64,000 bases of DNA, from assembly GCF_014905555.1 (NCBI RefSeq), contig NZ_BNGS01000004.1:1-64000 (forward strand), read 5' to 3'. Below the pieces are notes generated by a model. It did not search any database. It worked only from the letters and a program-made list of their open reading frames with translations, and was not told the DNA's origin. This stretch comes from Streptomyces sp. Y2F8-2 (GTDB lineage Bacteria > Actinomycetota > Actinomycetes > Streptomycetales > Streptomycetaceae). Shown here one piece after another: positions 7,062-15,985 of the stretch; positions within the stretch are counted from its first letter, which is position 1; each line of letters begins with the position of its first letter. The translations under genes and the position numbers were made by a program.

Positions 7062-8522
7062 TCAACCGTGGTCTTCGTGTCCCTTGGACACCTCGGACTT
7101 CTTGGTCTTCCGGGCCTGCCCTGCCGCGCCTGCCGTGTCGGAATCCGTGGGGGTCCCGGAATCCGCGGCCGTGTCGGAATCCGTGGGCGTCCCGGAATCC
7201 GCGGCCGTGTCCGAATCCGTGGGCGTCCCGGAATCCGCGATCTTCTTGGCCTTCCGCTTCGGTTCACGGGCGTCGCGGAGTGCGGTCCCCGGCGGAGTAC
7301 GGTCGTCAGTGCCGTTGCCGTCGTCCGAGCCGTTCGACACGGGGGAGCGGGAAGTCGTCGAGTCGGACGGGAGCGTGGACGCGGTCGGTCGAGGGACCGC
7401 CGTGGACGGTGCTTCCCTGGTCGCGGTCCTGGTCGGTGACTCGGCCGACGGGGAGCTGGGCGGGCCGGATTCGGGTCGTTCGGCGTTGGTGTCGCTGCTG
7501 CCCGGAGCCATGACGAGAGTGGCCGTCAGCGTGGCCGAGAGCGCGGTGAGGACGGCGCCCGCTGTACGGCGGCGTGTGTGTTTCGTTTTGCCGGCATGTC
7601 CCGTTCCGGTGCGCGGATGTGCGGCTGTGGGCTCGAGCGGAAGCTCCTTGGCTCCCCCGACCGCGGAACCACACATGCGGGCGGGGACCCGCGTATCGGC
7701 GCACAGAACGGACAACGCCTGGGCGCAGTGCTCCGCGTCCGGACGGGCCTCGGCGTCCTGAGCGGTCATGGCGCGCAGCAGGCAGGCCAGCTCATGGGGC
7801 ACCGAGGCCGGGACCACGGGCTGGCGGTGAAGGCGGGCCACAGCGGACTCCAACGGGGTGCCCTCGTATTCCAGTTCGCCCTTCAGACACTCCAGCAGGA
7901 CCAGGCCGAGCGCGTAGACGTCGGCGGGCGGTCCCACTTCCTTGCCCATGACCTGCTCAGGGGCCAGATAGGCCGCGGTCCCGATCAGTACGTCGGAGGC
8001 CGTGTGCCGCGTGGCGTTCACCAGCCGGGCGATGCCGAAGTCCGCCAGGTGAGGGGCTCCGGAGGCGTTCAGCAGGACATTCGACGGCTTCACGTCACGG
8101 TGCACGATGCCGGCACCGTGCACATGGGCGAGCGCTTGGGCGAGGGCGGCACCGAGCTCGGCGACGCGCTCGGGAGGCAGGGGCCCGGCGGCCAGGCGCG
8201 CGCGCAGAGTCTCGCCCCTGATCAGTTGCATCACCAGATAGGCGCGCCCCCCGTGCCGGCCGGCGTCGTAGATGGTGACCAGCCCCGGGTGCTGCATACG
8301 CGCGAGGAGGACGGCCTCCTCGGAGAACCGCTCTTCCATCCGCGGATCGGTGTCCGGCCGGAAGAGTTTGACGGCCACCTCCCGACCGAGGCGGACATCG
8401 AACGCCTCATGGACGTCGGCGGCGCCTCCCCGGCCGATCCGGTCGCCCAACCGGTACCGGCCACCCACCATTTCCGAGGAGACACGCAGCGCCGACCGGA
8501 ACCCGGAACGTGGGCCCTTCAT
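7062..8522 (-). CDS. Membrane-anchored Ser/Thr protein kinase
   Basis: The 486-residue protein has a Hanks-type kinase domain (residues ~23-275): glycine loop GRGGAADV (30-37), VAVK lysine 52, HRDVKPSN (141-148), DFG (161-163) and APE (187-189). All catalytic residues are present. A basic segment KHTRRR precedes one transmembrane helix (about 320-340). The remaining ~145 residues, outside the cell, are Ser/Thr/Pro-rich and include three exact 12-residue repeats of type DSGTPTDSDTAA. There are no PASTA or other sensor domains, so the ligand is unclear. It should autophosphorylate and signal from the membrane. No partner is encoded next to it. Confidence 0.92.
   Translation of the reverse strand: MKGPRSGFRSALRVSSEMVGGRYRLGDRIGRGGAADVHEAFDVRLGREVAVKLFRPDTDPRMEERFSEEAVLLARMQHPGLVTIYDAGRHGGRAYLVMQLIRGETLRARLAAGPLPPERVAELGAALAQALAHVHGAGIVHRDVKPSNVLLNASGAPHLADFGIARLVNATRHTASDVLIGTAAYLAPEQVMGKEVGPPADVYALGLVLLECLKGELEYEGTPLESAVARLHRQPVVPASVPHELACLLRAMTAQDAEARPDAEHCAQALSVLCADTRVPARMCGSAVGGAKELPLEPTAAHPRTGTGHAGKTKHTRRRTAGAVLTALSATLTATLVMAPGSSDTNAERPESGPPSSPSAESPTRTATREAPSTAVPRPTASTLPSDSTTSRSPVSNGSDDGNGTDDRTPPGTALRDAREPKRKAKKIADSGTPTDSDTAADSGTPTDSDTAADSGTPTDSDTAGAAGQARKTKKSEVSKGHEDHG
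7135..7242 (-). repeat. Three 36-bp tandem repeats in the kinase tail
   Basis: Units 7135-7170, 7171-7206 and 7207-7242 are nearly identical and in frame, encoding 12-residue repeats of Ser, Thr, Pro, Asp and Gly. Copy number may vary by slippage, changing the length of the extracellular tail without breaking the frame. Confidence 0.9.
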
Positions 8523-8718
8523 CTGTCCTCCGTCACCGTCACCAGCAGTGCAACCAGCGAAACGCTGCGGGCGCGAGTACCCCCCGCCGCGCCACGCAAC
8601 CGGACGGAATCGGCGTCAGCCGCCTCTCACATCTGCACGGCCGGGCCCCGCCGCCGGATCCGGCGCTTCCCCGGGCATCCGGCCCGGCCGGGCCCCGACG
8701 GCAACCGTCGTCCCGGGA

Positions 8719-10128
8719 TCAGGCCGTCCTCTGCCGCCGGGCTGCCAGCACGGCGTACACGACGACTCCCGCGAACAGGAACAGCACGCCCTGGTACACC
8801 GCCGCGTACCCGGCGCCCGCCACGAGCCACAGTGAGAAGGCGGCCGCGACCGACGCGACCACGGCGTCCCGCACCAGCCGCGCCCGGTCGACCAGCTCGC
8901 GCCGCCCCGAGACCAGGTGGAAGAGCTGCGCGGCGGTGGCCAGCAGATAGGGCACGGTCGCGGTGAACGTGGTGACGAGGACCAGGATCTCGAAGACCTT
9001 CGCCGAGCCCGACGTGTAGTTGTAGACGGTGAGCAGCGAGGCGAGGACGACGGTGACGGCGACGCCGACGGTGGGAACGCCCCGCCGCCGGCGCGCGAAG
9101 GGCGCGGGAAACAGGCCGTCCTTGGCCGCGGCGTAGGGGGTCTGGGCGCTCAGCAGCGTCCAGCCGTTGAGGCAGCCGGTCATCGACACGAGCGCGGCGA
9201 GCGCGACGGCCCAGCCTCCCCAACTGCCGCCGAACATGGCGTTCACGGCGTCCGAGAAGGGCGCGGTGGACTTCACCAGGCGGTCGTGCGCGACGGTGCC
9301 GAAGACGGACAGGGTCCCGAGGAGATAGACCAGCGCCGCGCCCGTGGTGCCGATGACGGTGGCGCGTCCCACGTTGCGCCGGGCGTTCCTGACCTCGCCC
9401 GCGCTGACGGCGGCGGACTCCACGCCCAGGTAGGAGAAGAGCAGGATCGCGGCGGAGGCGGACACCGCGCCGATCGCGCTGCCCCCGCCCGCGTGGAACG
9501 GGCCGAGGTTGTGCGGGTCGAAGAAGAACAGCCCACCGACGGCGACGAGCAGCAGCGGCGCGAACTTCAGCACGGTGGACACCAACTGGACGGCGCCCAC
9601 GTAGCGGGTGCCCGCGAAGTTGGCGAGGGCGGGCAGCCACTGCAGGGCCAGCGCGGCCAGGCAGGCGGTCCAGCGGTGACCGTTCACCGGGATCAGCACG
9701 TCGAGGTAGCCGACGGCGGCCACGGCGAGCGCCGCGTTCGACACCCAGGTGGTGATCCAGTACGCCCAGGCGGCGAGGAAGCCGGCGAAGTCGCCGAAGG
9801 CCTCGCGGGCGTAGACGTAGGGCCCGCCGGTGCGCGGGTCACGCTCGGCGAGCCGGCCGAAGACCAGGGCGAGGGCGATGGCACCGACGGTCAGAACGCC
9901 GAAGGCGACCAGGCTGACCGTGCCGTACGGGGCGACGGAGGCCGGGAGCAGGAAGATGCCGCCGCCGATGATGTTGCCCATGACCAGCGCGGTGGCGACG
10001 GGCAGACCGAAGCGGCGGGCGTGCCTGCCGTTGTCGCCGCTGGAGTCCTCGGCGGGGGCGGAGGCGGGGGCCGTCAGGGCCTCCTTAGGGGCCGGAGCCG
10101 AATGAGGGACGGTTCCGGTGACGTGCAT
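8719..10128 (-). CDS. APC-superfamily amino acid/polyamine permease
   Basis: The protein has 469 residues. After a 40-residue Pro/Ala-rich cytoplasmic start it has about twelve transmembrane helices. GNIIGGGIFLLPAS is the TM1 substrate-binding motif of the APC family and YVYAREAFGDFAGFLAAW matches TM3. The closest overall look is that of the AdiC/PotE-type antiporters and related basic amino acid carriers. It should move amino acids or polyamines with protons or by exchange. No decarboxylase or other metabolic gene is adjacent, so the substrate is open. ATG 10128 has only GAAAGG about eleven bases away, so an internal start is possible. Confidence 0.88.
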   Translation of the reverse strand: MHVTGTVPHSAPAPKEALTAPASAPAEDSSGDNGRHARRFGLPVATALVMGNIIGGGIFLLPASVAPYGTVSLVAFGVLTVGAIALALVFGRLAERDPRTGGPYVYAREAFGDFAGFLAAWAYWITTWVSNAALAVAAVGYLDVLIPVNGHRWTACLAALALQWLPALANFAGTRYVGAVQLVSTVLKFAPLLLVAVGGLFFFDPHNLGPFHAGGGSAIGAVSASAAILLFSYLGVESAAVSAGEVRNARRNVGRATVIGTTGAALVYLLGTLSVFGTVAHDRLVKSTAPFSDAVNAMFGGSWGGWAVALAALVSMTGCLNGWTLLSAQTPYAAAKDGLFPAPFARRRRGVPTVGVAVTVVLASLLTVYNYTSGSAKVFEILVLVTTFTATVPYLLATAAQLFHLVSGRRELVDRARLVRDAVVASVAAAFSLWLVAGAGYAAVYQGVLFLFAGVVVYAVLAARRQRTA

Positions 10129-10288
10129 GGGGTGGTGCGCCTTTCATCGAACTGGTGCCCGGGATCGCCGGGGCGGACCCATGGTCCGGCATGGCCCGAT
10201 GCCGCTCCAAATCGCACGCCTTTGTCCTGGATGACCCCGTCGAGCGCCGCAAAAGATGCGCCGTGACCGGCGCTGAGCCGGGGATCGT

Positions 10289-10438
10289 TCAGCGGCGGCG
10301 GATCTGCATGCCCGGGCGGCGCTTGTGGACGGTGAGGTAGGACAGGCCCTCTTCCCCCGCGGTGAGGCTGCGGGTGGAGCCGCGCGGCAGCCAGAGCAGG
10401 GTGCCCTCGGTGAGAGGGCGTGGCCCGTCGGGTTCGGC
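10289..10438 (-). pseudogene. Cupin-domain protein, C-terminal remnant
   Basis: Read on the minus strand this gives RPLTEGTLLWLPRGSTRSL, then TAGEEGLSYLTVHKRRP and GMQIRRR followed by TGA at 10289. This is the second half of a small single-domain cupin. The N-terminal half and the start are missing. The homology ends at about 10438, exactly where the divergent regulator remnant begins, showing one deletion that removed both gene starts. Confidence 0.65.
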
Positions 10439-10766
10439 GGAGGCCGCCCGGGAGGCCGGTCGCGCCTGGGGCCGTTACCTGGCCGACCCGCCGCCTCCGT
10501 TCCGGCGGCTGACGGAGGAGGAGGCGATCACCCGGCTCACCGCCCTGCTGGCCGACCTCGGCTTCGCTCCGGAACCCGAGCAGGGCGCCCCGGCGCCGGA
10601 GATGATCCGGTTGCGGCACTGCCCCTTCCTGGAGTTGGCCGAGGAGTACGGGTCCGTCGTCTGCCCGCTGCACCTGGGCCTGATGCAGGGCGCGCTGGCG
10701 GAGTGGGCCGCCCCGGCCCCGGTCACCGCCACCGCACTGGAGCCGTTCGCCGAACCCGGTGCCTGA
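10434..10766 (+). pseudogene. Helix-turn-helix (COG2345-like) regulator lacking its DNA-binding N-terminus
   Basis: The frame reads AREAGRAWGRYLADPPPPF, ITRLTALLADLGFAPEPE, MIRLRHCPFLELAEEYGS and VVCPLHLGLMQGALAEW. This is the C-terminal, cysteine-containing half of predicted transcriptional regulators of the COG2345/DeoR-ArsR-like type. The winged-helix half is gone. The 5' part of the frame is antisense cupin sequence, so any start there is accidental. The conserved CPF...CPLH pair, which may bind a metal or Fe-S cluster in intact relatives, survives. Confidence 0.65.
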
Positions 10767-10875
10767 CTGACGCACCTGCGACACGCGGCCCGGCCCGGCG
10801 CAGGAGGACGGGCACACGAACCGACGGAGCCGGCGCCGACGGGGCCGACCGCCGCACAGAAGGGCGAATGAGGGA

Positions 10876-11313
10876 ATGAATACGACGGGGGCCACGATCG
10901 CGTCCGCGGTGGTCTTCGTGTGGCTCGGCATGGTCCTGGCGATCTCCTTCCTGGAGGCGCCGCTGAAGTTCCGTGCCCCCGGAGTGACGGTTCCCATCGG
11001 GCTCGGCATCGGCCGCCTGGTCTTCCGCGCGCTGAACCTCGCCGAGGCCGTATGGGCCGCCGTCCTGATCGCGGTGGTGGCGGCCGAAGGCCCGCCGACG
11101 GGGGTCGTCGTGCTCACCGTGTGCGTGGTGGCGCTGCTCGCGGTGCAGCTCGGCCTGGTCCGGCCGCTTCTGAACCGGCGGTCCGATCGCGTGCCGGCCG
11201 GAGAGACCGGGGAGGACGCGCCCCGCTCCCGGGCGCACCTGTACTACGTGGCCCTGGAGATCCTCAAGGTCGTCGGCCTGATCGCGCTGGGCGTCAGTGT
11301 GCTGACGCGGTGA
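10876..11313 (+). CDS. Small four-helix membrane protein
   Basis: This 145-residue protein is predicted to have four transmembrane helices (about 8-28, 45-68, 75-97 and 122-142). A polar loop RRSDRVPAGETGEDAPRSRA lies before the last. I do not assign a function. It follows the regulator remnant on the same strand by 109 bp; in intact genomes a regulator, cupin and small membrane protein may form one module, but that is a weak recollection. The start ATG 10876 is preceded by AGGGA at very short spacing. Confidence 0.7.
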   Translation: MNTTGATIASAVVFVWLGMVLAISFLEAPLKFRAPGVTVPIGLGIGRLVFRALNLAEAVWAAVLIAVVAAEGPPTGVVVLTVCVVALLAVQLGLVRPLLNRRSDRVPAGETGEDAPRSRAHLYYVALEILKVVGLIALGVSVLTR

Positions 11314-11401
11314 ACCGAACCGCACGGGGAGGACCCACAACCGGGGCCTGCCGCCGAGCCGGTGCGGCTGCGGGACCAGGCGGTCGGACGATCCTGGACG
11401 T

Positions 11402-11947
11402 ATGAGGCAACAGGCGCTCGTCACCTTTGGGCACGGTACGGCGGACCGCGACCGGCTCTCGGACCTGTTGCGCGCGGCGGGGATCGCCGCCGTGGTGGAT
11501 GTCAGGACCGCGCCGGGAAGCCGCCGCAACCCGGACGTCGGCAGGGAGCGGCTGCGGCAGTGGCTGCCCGAGTGCGGGATCGCCTACCGCTGGGAGCCGC
11601 GGCTGGGCGGATTCCGCAAGGTGCCTCACGACTCACCCGACACCGTGTGGCGCAACGAGTCCTTCCGCGGGTATGCCGGACACACCCGGACGGCCGAGTT
11701 CGTCGATGCGATCACGCTGCTCCTCGAGGAAGCCGCACAGCGCCGGACGGCCGTGATGTGCGGGGAGGCCGTCTGGTGGCGCTGCCACCGTCGCCTCATC
11801 GCCGACTTCGTGGTGCTCGCACGCGGGCGGCCCGTCCTGCATCTGATGCACGACGGCCGGCTCGTCCCGCACTCCCTCAGCCAGGGAGTGCGGCTGCGCG
11901 ACGACGGACTGCTCGTCTACGACGTGCGGCCTCCGGCCGGGGAGTGA
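11402..11947 (+). CDS. DUF488-family protein
   Basis: This 181-residue protein has the DUF488 hallmarks. These are the start TFGHGTADRDRLSDLL, the segment VVDVRTAPGSRRNPD, AYRWEPRLGGF, and the cysteine motif MCGEAVWWRCHRRLIAD (canonical CaExdpxxCHRxliA). The biochemical role of the family is not established; the conserved Cys/His cluster suggests metal binding or thiol chemistry. It stands alone, converging on the FAD oxidoreductase gene with a shared terminator between them. Confidence 0.85.
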   Translation: MRQQALVTFGHGTADRDRLSDLLRAAGIAAVVDVRTAPGSRRNPDVGRERLRQWLPECGIAYRWEPRLGGFRKVPHDSPDTVWRNESFRGYAGHTRTAEFVDAITLLLEEAAQRRTAVMCGEAVWWRCHRRLIADFVVLARGRPVLHLMHDGRLVPHSLSQGVRLRDDGLLVYDVRPPAGE

Positions 11948-12014
11948 GGGGGCGGGCCCCACGGGGACCGGCCTGTGCCGCGCGAGGCCGGGGTACCGGA
12001 CCGGCACGGCGGAA

Positions 12015-12043
12015 CGGCAGGGTGCCCCCGGCGCACCCTGCCG
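12015..12043. terminator. Terminator between DUF488 and FAD oxidoreductase genes
   Basis: CGGCAGGGTGC (12015-12025) and GCACCCTGCCG (12033-12043) form a perfect 11-bp stem with a seven-base loop, between two convergent genes. Confidence 0.8.
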
Positions 12044-12055
12044 CTCCGGGCGGGG

Positions 12056-13213
12056 TCAGCCGAAGCGGCCCGGACGGAAGGCCGCGAGGAGCGGGCTGGG
12101 CTCCCCGGTGACGATCTCGTCTGCCAGCAGTTCACCCGCGATCAGAGCGAGCGTCGCCCCGCTGTGCGTGAACGCCACGAACAGGCCGGGTACTTCGTCG
12201 AGTTCGCCGAAGACCGGCTCGCCGTCGCCGGGGATCGGCTTGGGACCGACCCCGTAGGAGGCGGCGGTCAGCACGGGGTTGCCCTCCAGCACGGCCGACG
12301 CCTCGCGCAGCAGCTGCTCGACCGTGGCGTCCTTGACCTCGTAGCTGCCGTCCGGGTGCACGACCACCTCGTCCGCCGCCGCGTCGGAGTCCATCACCAG
12401 GGAACCGTCCGGCGCCGGACGCACCGCCACACCCGGGGTGTTGAGCACCGCTCGCAGCGCGGTGTCCACGGGCGGGGTCCGCACCAGGAGGGCCACCGGG
12501 GTGGCGTCCGGGATGACGACACCGTATTCCTGAACCGTCCGCGGCACGGCGGCACCGGTCGCCAGAAGCACGGCGTCGACGTCGATCCGCTCACCCGACC
12601 CGGTCCGCACGGCCCTGGCACGGCCCCCCTCCACCACGACGGATGCCGCTCCCGCACCGGTGACGATCCGGCCGCCGGCCCCCGTGAGGTCGGCGGCGAG
12701 CTGCCGGACGAGCGCCGCGAGGTCCACCCAGCCCTCACCGGGGTTGAAGATCGCCCCCTCGTCGGGGACGGCGGCCGGGTCGACGCCCGGCGTCCAGTCG
12801 GCGACCTCGTCGCGGTTCAGCCACACCGCGTCGTAGCCGCACCGCCGCATATGGGCGAACGCCGAGCGATGCGGCTCGGCGTCACCGGACGGCGCCCAGG
12901 TCAGCCCGCCGTGGAAGCGGAGGTAGGGGGAGGAGGACGGAACCCGGTGTGCGAACGTGCGGTAGCGGTCCAGGCCCAGCATCCGCAGGTCGTGGTAGGC
13001 CGCCGACCGGACGCCGGGACCGCCGAAGGAGTTCAGCCACGACAGGGAGCGCCCCGACGCGCCCGAGGCCAGGTCGGAGTCGGTGACCAGGACGACCTCC
13101 GCGCCGCGCCGTGCGAGCTGTGCCGCGGTCGACACGCCGAGCACGCCACCGCCGACCACGGCCACGCGGCGACGACTGGAGGAAGAGAAGGACGAAGGTG
13201 AGGAAACGGGCAT
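12056..13213 (-). CDS. FAD-dependent amine/amino-acid oxidoreductase (DAO family)
   Basis: The protein has 385 residues. Near the N-terminus, after a Ser/Pro-rich lead, comes the dinucleotide loop VAVVGGGVLGVSTAAQLARR. The DAO fold follows through to a C-terminal FAD-binding segment FVAFTHSGATLALIAGELLA. Members include glycine oxidase, sarcosine oxidase and D-amino-acid dehydrogenase. It lies downstream of, and on the same strand as, the ABC transporter/LacI operon, 131 bp after lacI with a hairpin between. The likely link is oxidation of the amino acid or amine that the ABC system imports. ATG 13213 follows AAAGGTA. Confidence 0.85.
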   Translation of the reverse strand: MPVSSPSSFSSSSRRRVAVVGGGVLGVSTAAQLARRGAEVVLVTDSDLASGASGRSLSWLNSFGGPGVRSAAYHDLRMLGLDRYRTFAHRVPSSSPYLRFHGGLTWAPSGDAEPHRSAFAHMRRCGYDAVWLNRDEVADWTPGVDPAAVPDEGAIFNPGEGWVDLAALVRQLAADLTGAGGRIVTGAGAASVVVEGGRARAVRTGSGERIDVDAVLLATGAAVPRTVQEYGVVIPDATPVALLVRTPPVDTALRAVLNTPGVAVRPAPDGSLVMDSDAAADEVVVHPDGSYEVKDATVEQLLREASAVLEGNPVLTAASYGVGPKPIPGDGEPVFGELDEVPGLFVAFTHSGATLALIAGELLADEIVTGEPSPLLAAFRPGRFG

Positions 13214-13320
13214 GGTGAACGTACCTTTCCGTGGGCGCCGTGAGGGATGCGCTCGCAAGAGCGTGTTGTGTGTGCGTGCGTCGCGTCGTGATCGTGCCGC
13301 GCTGAGTGAGGACGAGGGTG

Positions 13321-13341
13321 AGGGCCTCGGGGCGAGGCCCT
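13321..13341 (-). terminator. Hairpin after the LacI-type gene
   Basis: AGGGCCTC and GAGGCCCT pair around a five-base loop directly after the stop at 13345. It may end or attenuate the operon before the FAD oxidoreductase gene. Confidence 0.5.
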
Positions 13342-13344
13342 GTG

Positions 13345-14469
13345 TCAGTCGGCGAGGGCGTCGCCGCGCCGCGGCTCCGCGGCGCTGGAGCGGACGAGCA
13401 GCCGGGTGGGGAGCACGATCCGTTCGCCGGGGCTGTCGTCGCCCTTGATGCGGGCGAAGAGCCGCTCGGCCGCGGTGCGTCCCATGTCCATCGGCGACTG
13501 GCCCACCACGGTCAGCGGCGGGTCGACCAGAGTCGTCCAGTCCAGGTCGTCGAAGCCCACCAGGGAGATGTCGCCCGGGAGGGCGAGGCCCCGCTGCCGG
13601 ACGGCCGTGAACAACCCCTGGGTGGCGACGTTGTCGGCGGCGAAGACGGCGGTCGGCGGCTCGGGAAGCGACAGCAGCGCGTGGGCCTCCTTCTCGAACT
13701 CGGCGGCGTCCCCGATCACCGAGCAGCGGATCAGCTCCCGGGACGACGCCGCGCCGTACGCGTCCAGAGCGGCCAGGTAGCCGCGGATGCGGTCGATCGA
13801 GGGGCGCGCCGCACCCCGTACGGTCAGCCGGCCGCTGCCCGAGATGACCAGTTCGGGGCTTTCGTCGGGATCCACGTACAGGAGCATTCCGATCCGCCGG
13901 TGGCCCAGCTCCAGCAGATGCTCGACCGCCTCCTGAGCGGCGCCCTCGTTGTCGATGACGACGCTGTCCGCGTCCAGGGCGCTGCTGTGGCGGTCGAGCA
14001 GGACCACCGGCACCCCGAGGTCCTGGGCGCGCCGCAGGTGGGCGACGTCGATCACGGCGTTCGGTGCGACGACCAGGCCCTCGATCTGCTTCTCCAGAAA
14101 GACCTTGACCGCGGCCCGTTCGGCGTCCATGCGGTCGTCGCTGTTGGCCAGGATCGCCTCGTAGCCCTCCTCGCGGGCCACATCGCAGATGCCGCGCATC
14201 GCGGTGGCGAAGTAGGGATTGGAGATGTCGACCCCGATGAAGCCGATGGTGCGGGTGCCGCCGGAGCGCATGCTGCGGGCGACGCCGTTGGGGGAGTAGC
14301 CGAGCCTGGCGGCGGCGGCCCGCACCTGGTCGCGCAGGGCGTCGCCGACCCGGCCGTAGTCGCCGAGTGCGCGGCCCGCGGTGGCCACCGACACGCCGGC
14401 CTCGCGGGCCACGTCGGCCACCGTCGGACGCCTGCGCCCGCCCTGCGCTCCCGTACCGTTCGCCGCCAT
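13345..14469 (-). CDS. LacI-family transcriptional regulator
   Basis: The 374-residue protein has an N-terminal LacI helix-turn-helix, PTVADVAREAGVSVATAGRA (about residues 14-33), and hinge helix YSPNGVARSM. The periplasmic-binding-protein-like effector domain follows (IGFIGVDISNPYFATAMRGI onward). The ATG overlaps the stop of the upstream ATPase gene (TGATG), so it is the fourth gene of the transporter operon. LacI proteins bind palindromes with a central CG. Three GAGAACGTTCTC sites lie at the head of this operon (17052-17112) and are the obvious targets, implying autoregulation. Control of a polar amino-acid importer by LacI is unusual, since LacI effectors are mostly sugars or nucleosides. 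Confidence 0.92.
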   Translation of the reverse strand: MAANGTGAQGGRRRPTVADVAREAGVSVATAGRALGDYGRVGDALRDQVRAAAARLGYSPNGVARSMRSGGTRTIGFIGVDISNPYFATAMRGICDVAREEGYEAILANSDDRMDAERAAVKVFLEKQIEGLVVAPNAVIDVAHLRRAQDLGVPVVLLDRHSSALDADSVVIDNEGAAQEAVEHLLELGHRRIGMLLYVDPDESPELVISGSGRLTVRGAARPSIDRIRGYLAALDAYGAASSRELIRCSVIGDAAEFEKEAHALLSLPEPPTAVFAADNVATQGLFTAVRQRGLALPGDISLVGFDDLDWTTLVDPPLTVVGQSPMDMGRTAAERLFARIKGDDSPGERIVLPTRLLVRSSAAEPRRGDALAD

Positions 14470-15239
14470 CACAGCACCTGCGAGAGGAACTTCTTCAGCC
14501 GCGCGGACCGCGGCGCGTCGAAGACCTGCTCCGGCGGCCCGGACTCCACGACGACTCCCGCATCCATGAACACCACTGTATCGGCGACCTGCCGGGCGAA
14601 GCCCATCTCGTGGGTCACGACCACCATGGTCATGCCCGCGCCGGCCAGCCCGGCCATCAACTCCAGGATTCCCTTGACCAGTTCGGGGTCCAGCGCGCTG
14701 GTGGCCTCGTCGAACAGCATCACCTGCGGCTCCATGGCCAGAGCCCGGGCGATGGCGACCCGCTGCTGCTGCCCGCCGGACAGCTGGGCCGGCCGGTGTC
14801 CGCCACGGTCGCCGAGCCCGACGTCGTGCAGACGCCGCAGCGCGATCTCGCCGGCCTCCTCCTTCGACAGCTTCTTCACGGTGCGCAACGCCAGCGTGAT
14901 GTTCTGCAGGGCCGTCTTGTGCGGGAACAGGTTGAACTGCTGGAACACCATGCCGATGCGTTGCCGCAGCACGTCGGGGTCCATCGCCGCGGTGTCCTCG
15001 CCGTCCAGCAGGACTTCCCCCGACGTGCGGGTCTCCAGGCCGTTCAGACAGCGCAGCAGGGTCGACTTGCCCGAGCCGGAGGGGCCGATGACGCACACCA
15101 CCTCACCGGCCGGCGCCGTCAGGTCCGCACCGCGCAGCACCTCGACGGGCCCGAACCGCATCCGGATGTCGCGCGCCTGAAGGGAGGCGCCCGTGTACCG
15201 CTGCTCGGTCGGGGAGACGGTCAGGTCCGGCGTCCTCAC
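14469..15239 (-). CDS. Polar amino-acid ABC transporter ATP-binding protein
   Basis: The 256-residue ATPase has Walker [11 protein letters not shown]-loop [17 protein letters not shown], signature [17 protein letters not shown], Walker [16 protein letters not shown] and H-loop [11 protein letters not shown]. This pattern ([16 protein letters not shown]) is that of GlnQ/HisP-type amino-acid importers. GTG 15239 overlaps the permease stop (GTGA) and has GGAGG upstream. It energises the adjacent permease with ATP at the inner face of the membrane. Confidence 0.95.
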   Translation of the reverse strand: MRTPDLTVSPTEQRYTGASLQARDIRMRFGPVEVLRGADLTAPAGEVVCVIGPSGSGKSTLLRCLNGLETRTSGEVLLDGEDTAAMDPDVLRQRIGMVFQQFNLFPHKTALQNITLALRTVKKLSKEEAGEIALRRLHDVGLGDRGGHRPAQLSGGQQQRVAIARALAMEPQVMLFDEATSALDPELVKGILELMAGLAGAGMTMVVVTHEMGFARQVADTVVFMDAGVVVESGPPEQVFDAPRSARLKKFLSQVL

Positions 15240-15985
15240 ACCAGCACCTCCTTCGGGTCGACGAGCGAGGGCTCCTCGGGGGCCGCCGCCGGACGGGAGC
15301 CCTCGCGCAGCCGCCGGTCGATGTGGTTGACAAGGTGGGTGAGGGGGACCGTCAGCAGCAGGTAGCACAGGCCGGTGGCCAGCAGCGGTGACAGGTTGCC
15401 CGAGGTCACCGACTCGTCCTCGCCGATCCGGAACAGCTCGCGCTGGGTGGTGATCAGCCCCAGGAAGTACACCAGGCTGGAGTCCTTGATGATGCCGATG
15501 AACTGGTTCACCATCGCCGGCAGCACCCGCCGCACACCCTGCGGCACCACCACCAGGCGCAGCGCCTGGCCGTGGGTGAGGCCGAGGGCCCGGCACGCCT
15601 CGCCCTGCCCCTTGTCGACGCTCTGGATGCCCGAGCGGAAGATCTCCCCGATGTACGCCCCGGACATCAGGCTCAGCGCCAGGATGGCCGCCGGGTACGG
15701 CGAGGCCAGCCAGCTGATCCGGGCCGCGAACACACCCTCGCCGATCACCAGGATGGTGAGCGCGGCGGGCATACCGCGGAAGACGTCGGTGTAGACGCGG
15801 GCGGGGAACCGCAGCCAGGAGCGGGACGACAGGGCCATGACCGCGAGCACCATGCCGATGACACTGCCGAGGAGCGCGGAGAGCACCGACAGCAGCAGGG
15901 TGTTGCGCAGGCCGTAGGTGAGCAGGTCCGGCAGTACCCGCCCGATCAGATGCCAGTCGAAGAAGTTGCCGAGGAGGTCGTTCAC
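15236..15985 (-). CDS. Polar amino-acid ABC transporter permease
   Basis: This protein has 249 residues and five predicted helices. The coupling motif [20 protein letters not shown] (EAA loop) and [12 protein letters not shown] are typical of HisM/GlnP permeases. It has a single permease gene, so a homodimer is expected. GTG 15985 overlaps the binding-protein stop (GTGA), showing translational coupling. It forms the membrane channel for the binding protein and ATPase encoded on either side. Confidence 0.93.
   Translation of the reverse strand: MNDLLGNFFDWHLIGRVLPDLLTYGLRNTLLLSVLSALLGSVIGMVLAVMALSSRSWLRFPARVYTDVFRGMPAALTILVIGEGVFAARISWLASPYPAAILALSLMSGAYIGEIFRSGIQSVDKGQGEACRALGLTHGQALRLVVVPQGVRRVLPAMVNQFIGIIKDSSLVYFLGLITTQRELFRIGEDESVTSGNLSPLLATGLCYLLLTVPLTHLVNHIDRRLREGSRPAAAPEEPSLVDPKEVLV

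Noticed and set aside
4847..7267. 806-codon open frame antisense to the MMPL gene
   Set aside because: Composition is Arg/Gly/Asp-rich low complexity and the opposite strand encodes a clear MMPL protein.
8639..8699. 13-bp direct repeat CGGCCGGGCCCCG between kinase and APC permease genes
   Set aside because: Likely chance in extremely GC-rich spacer; no element boundaries or known site type fit.
7578..8966. Plus-strand open frame antisense to the kinase gene
   Set aside because: The minus strand carries all kinase catalytic motifs; the antisense frame has none of its own.
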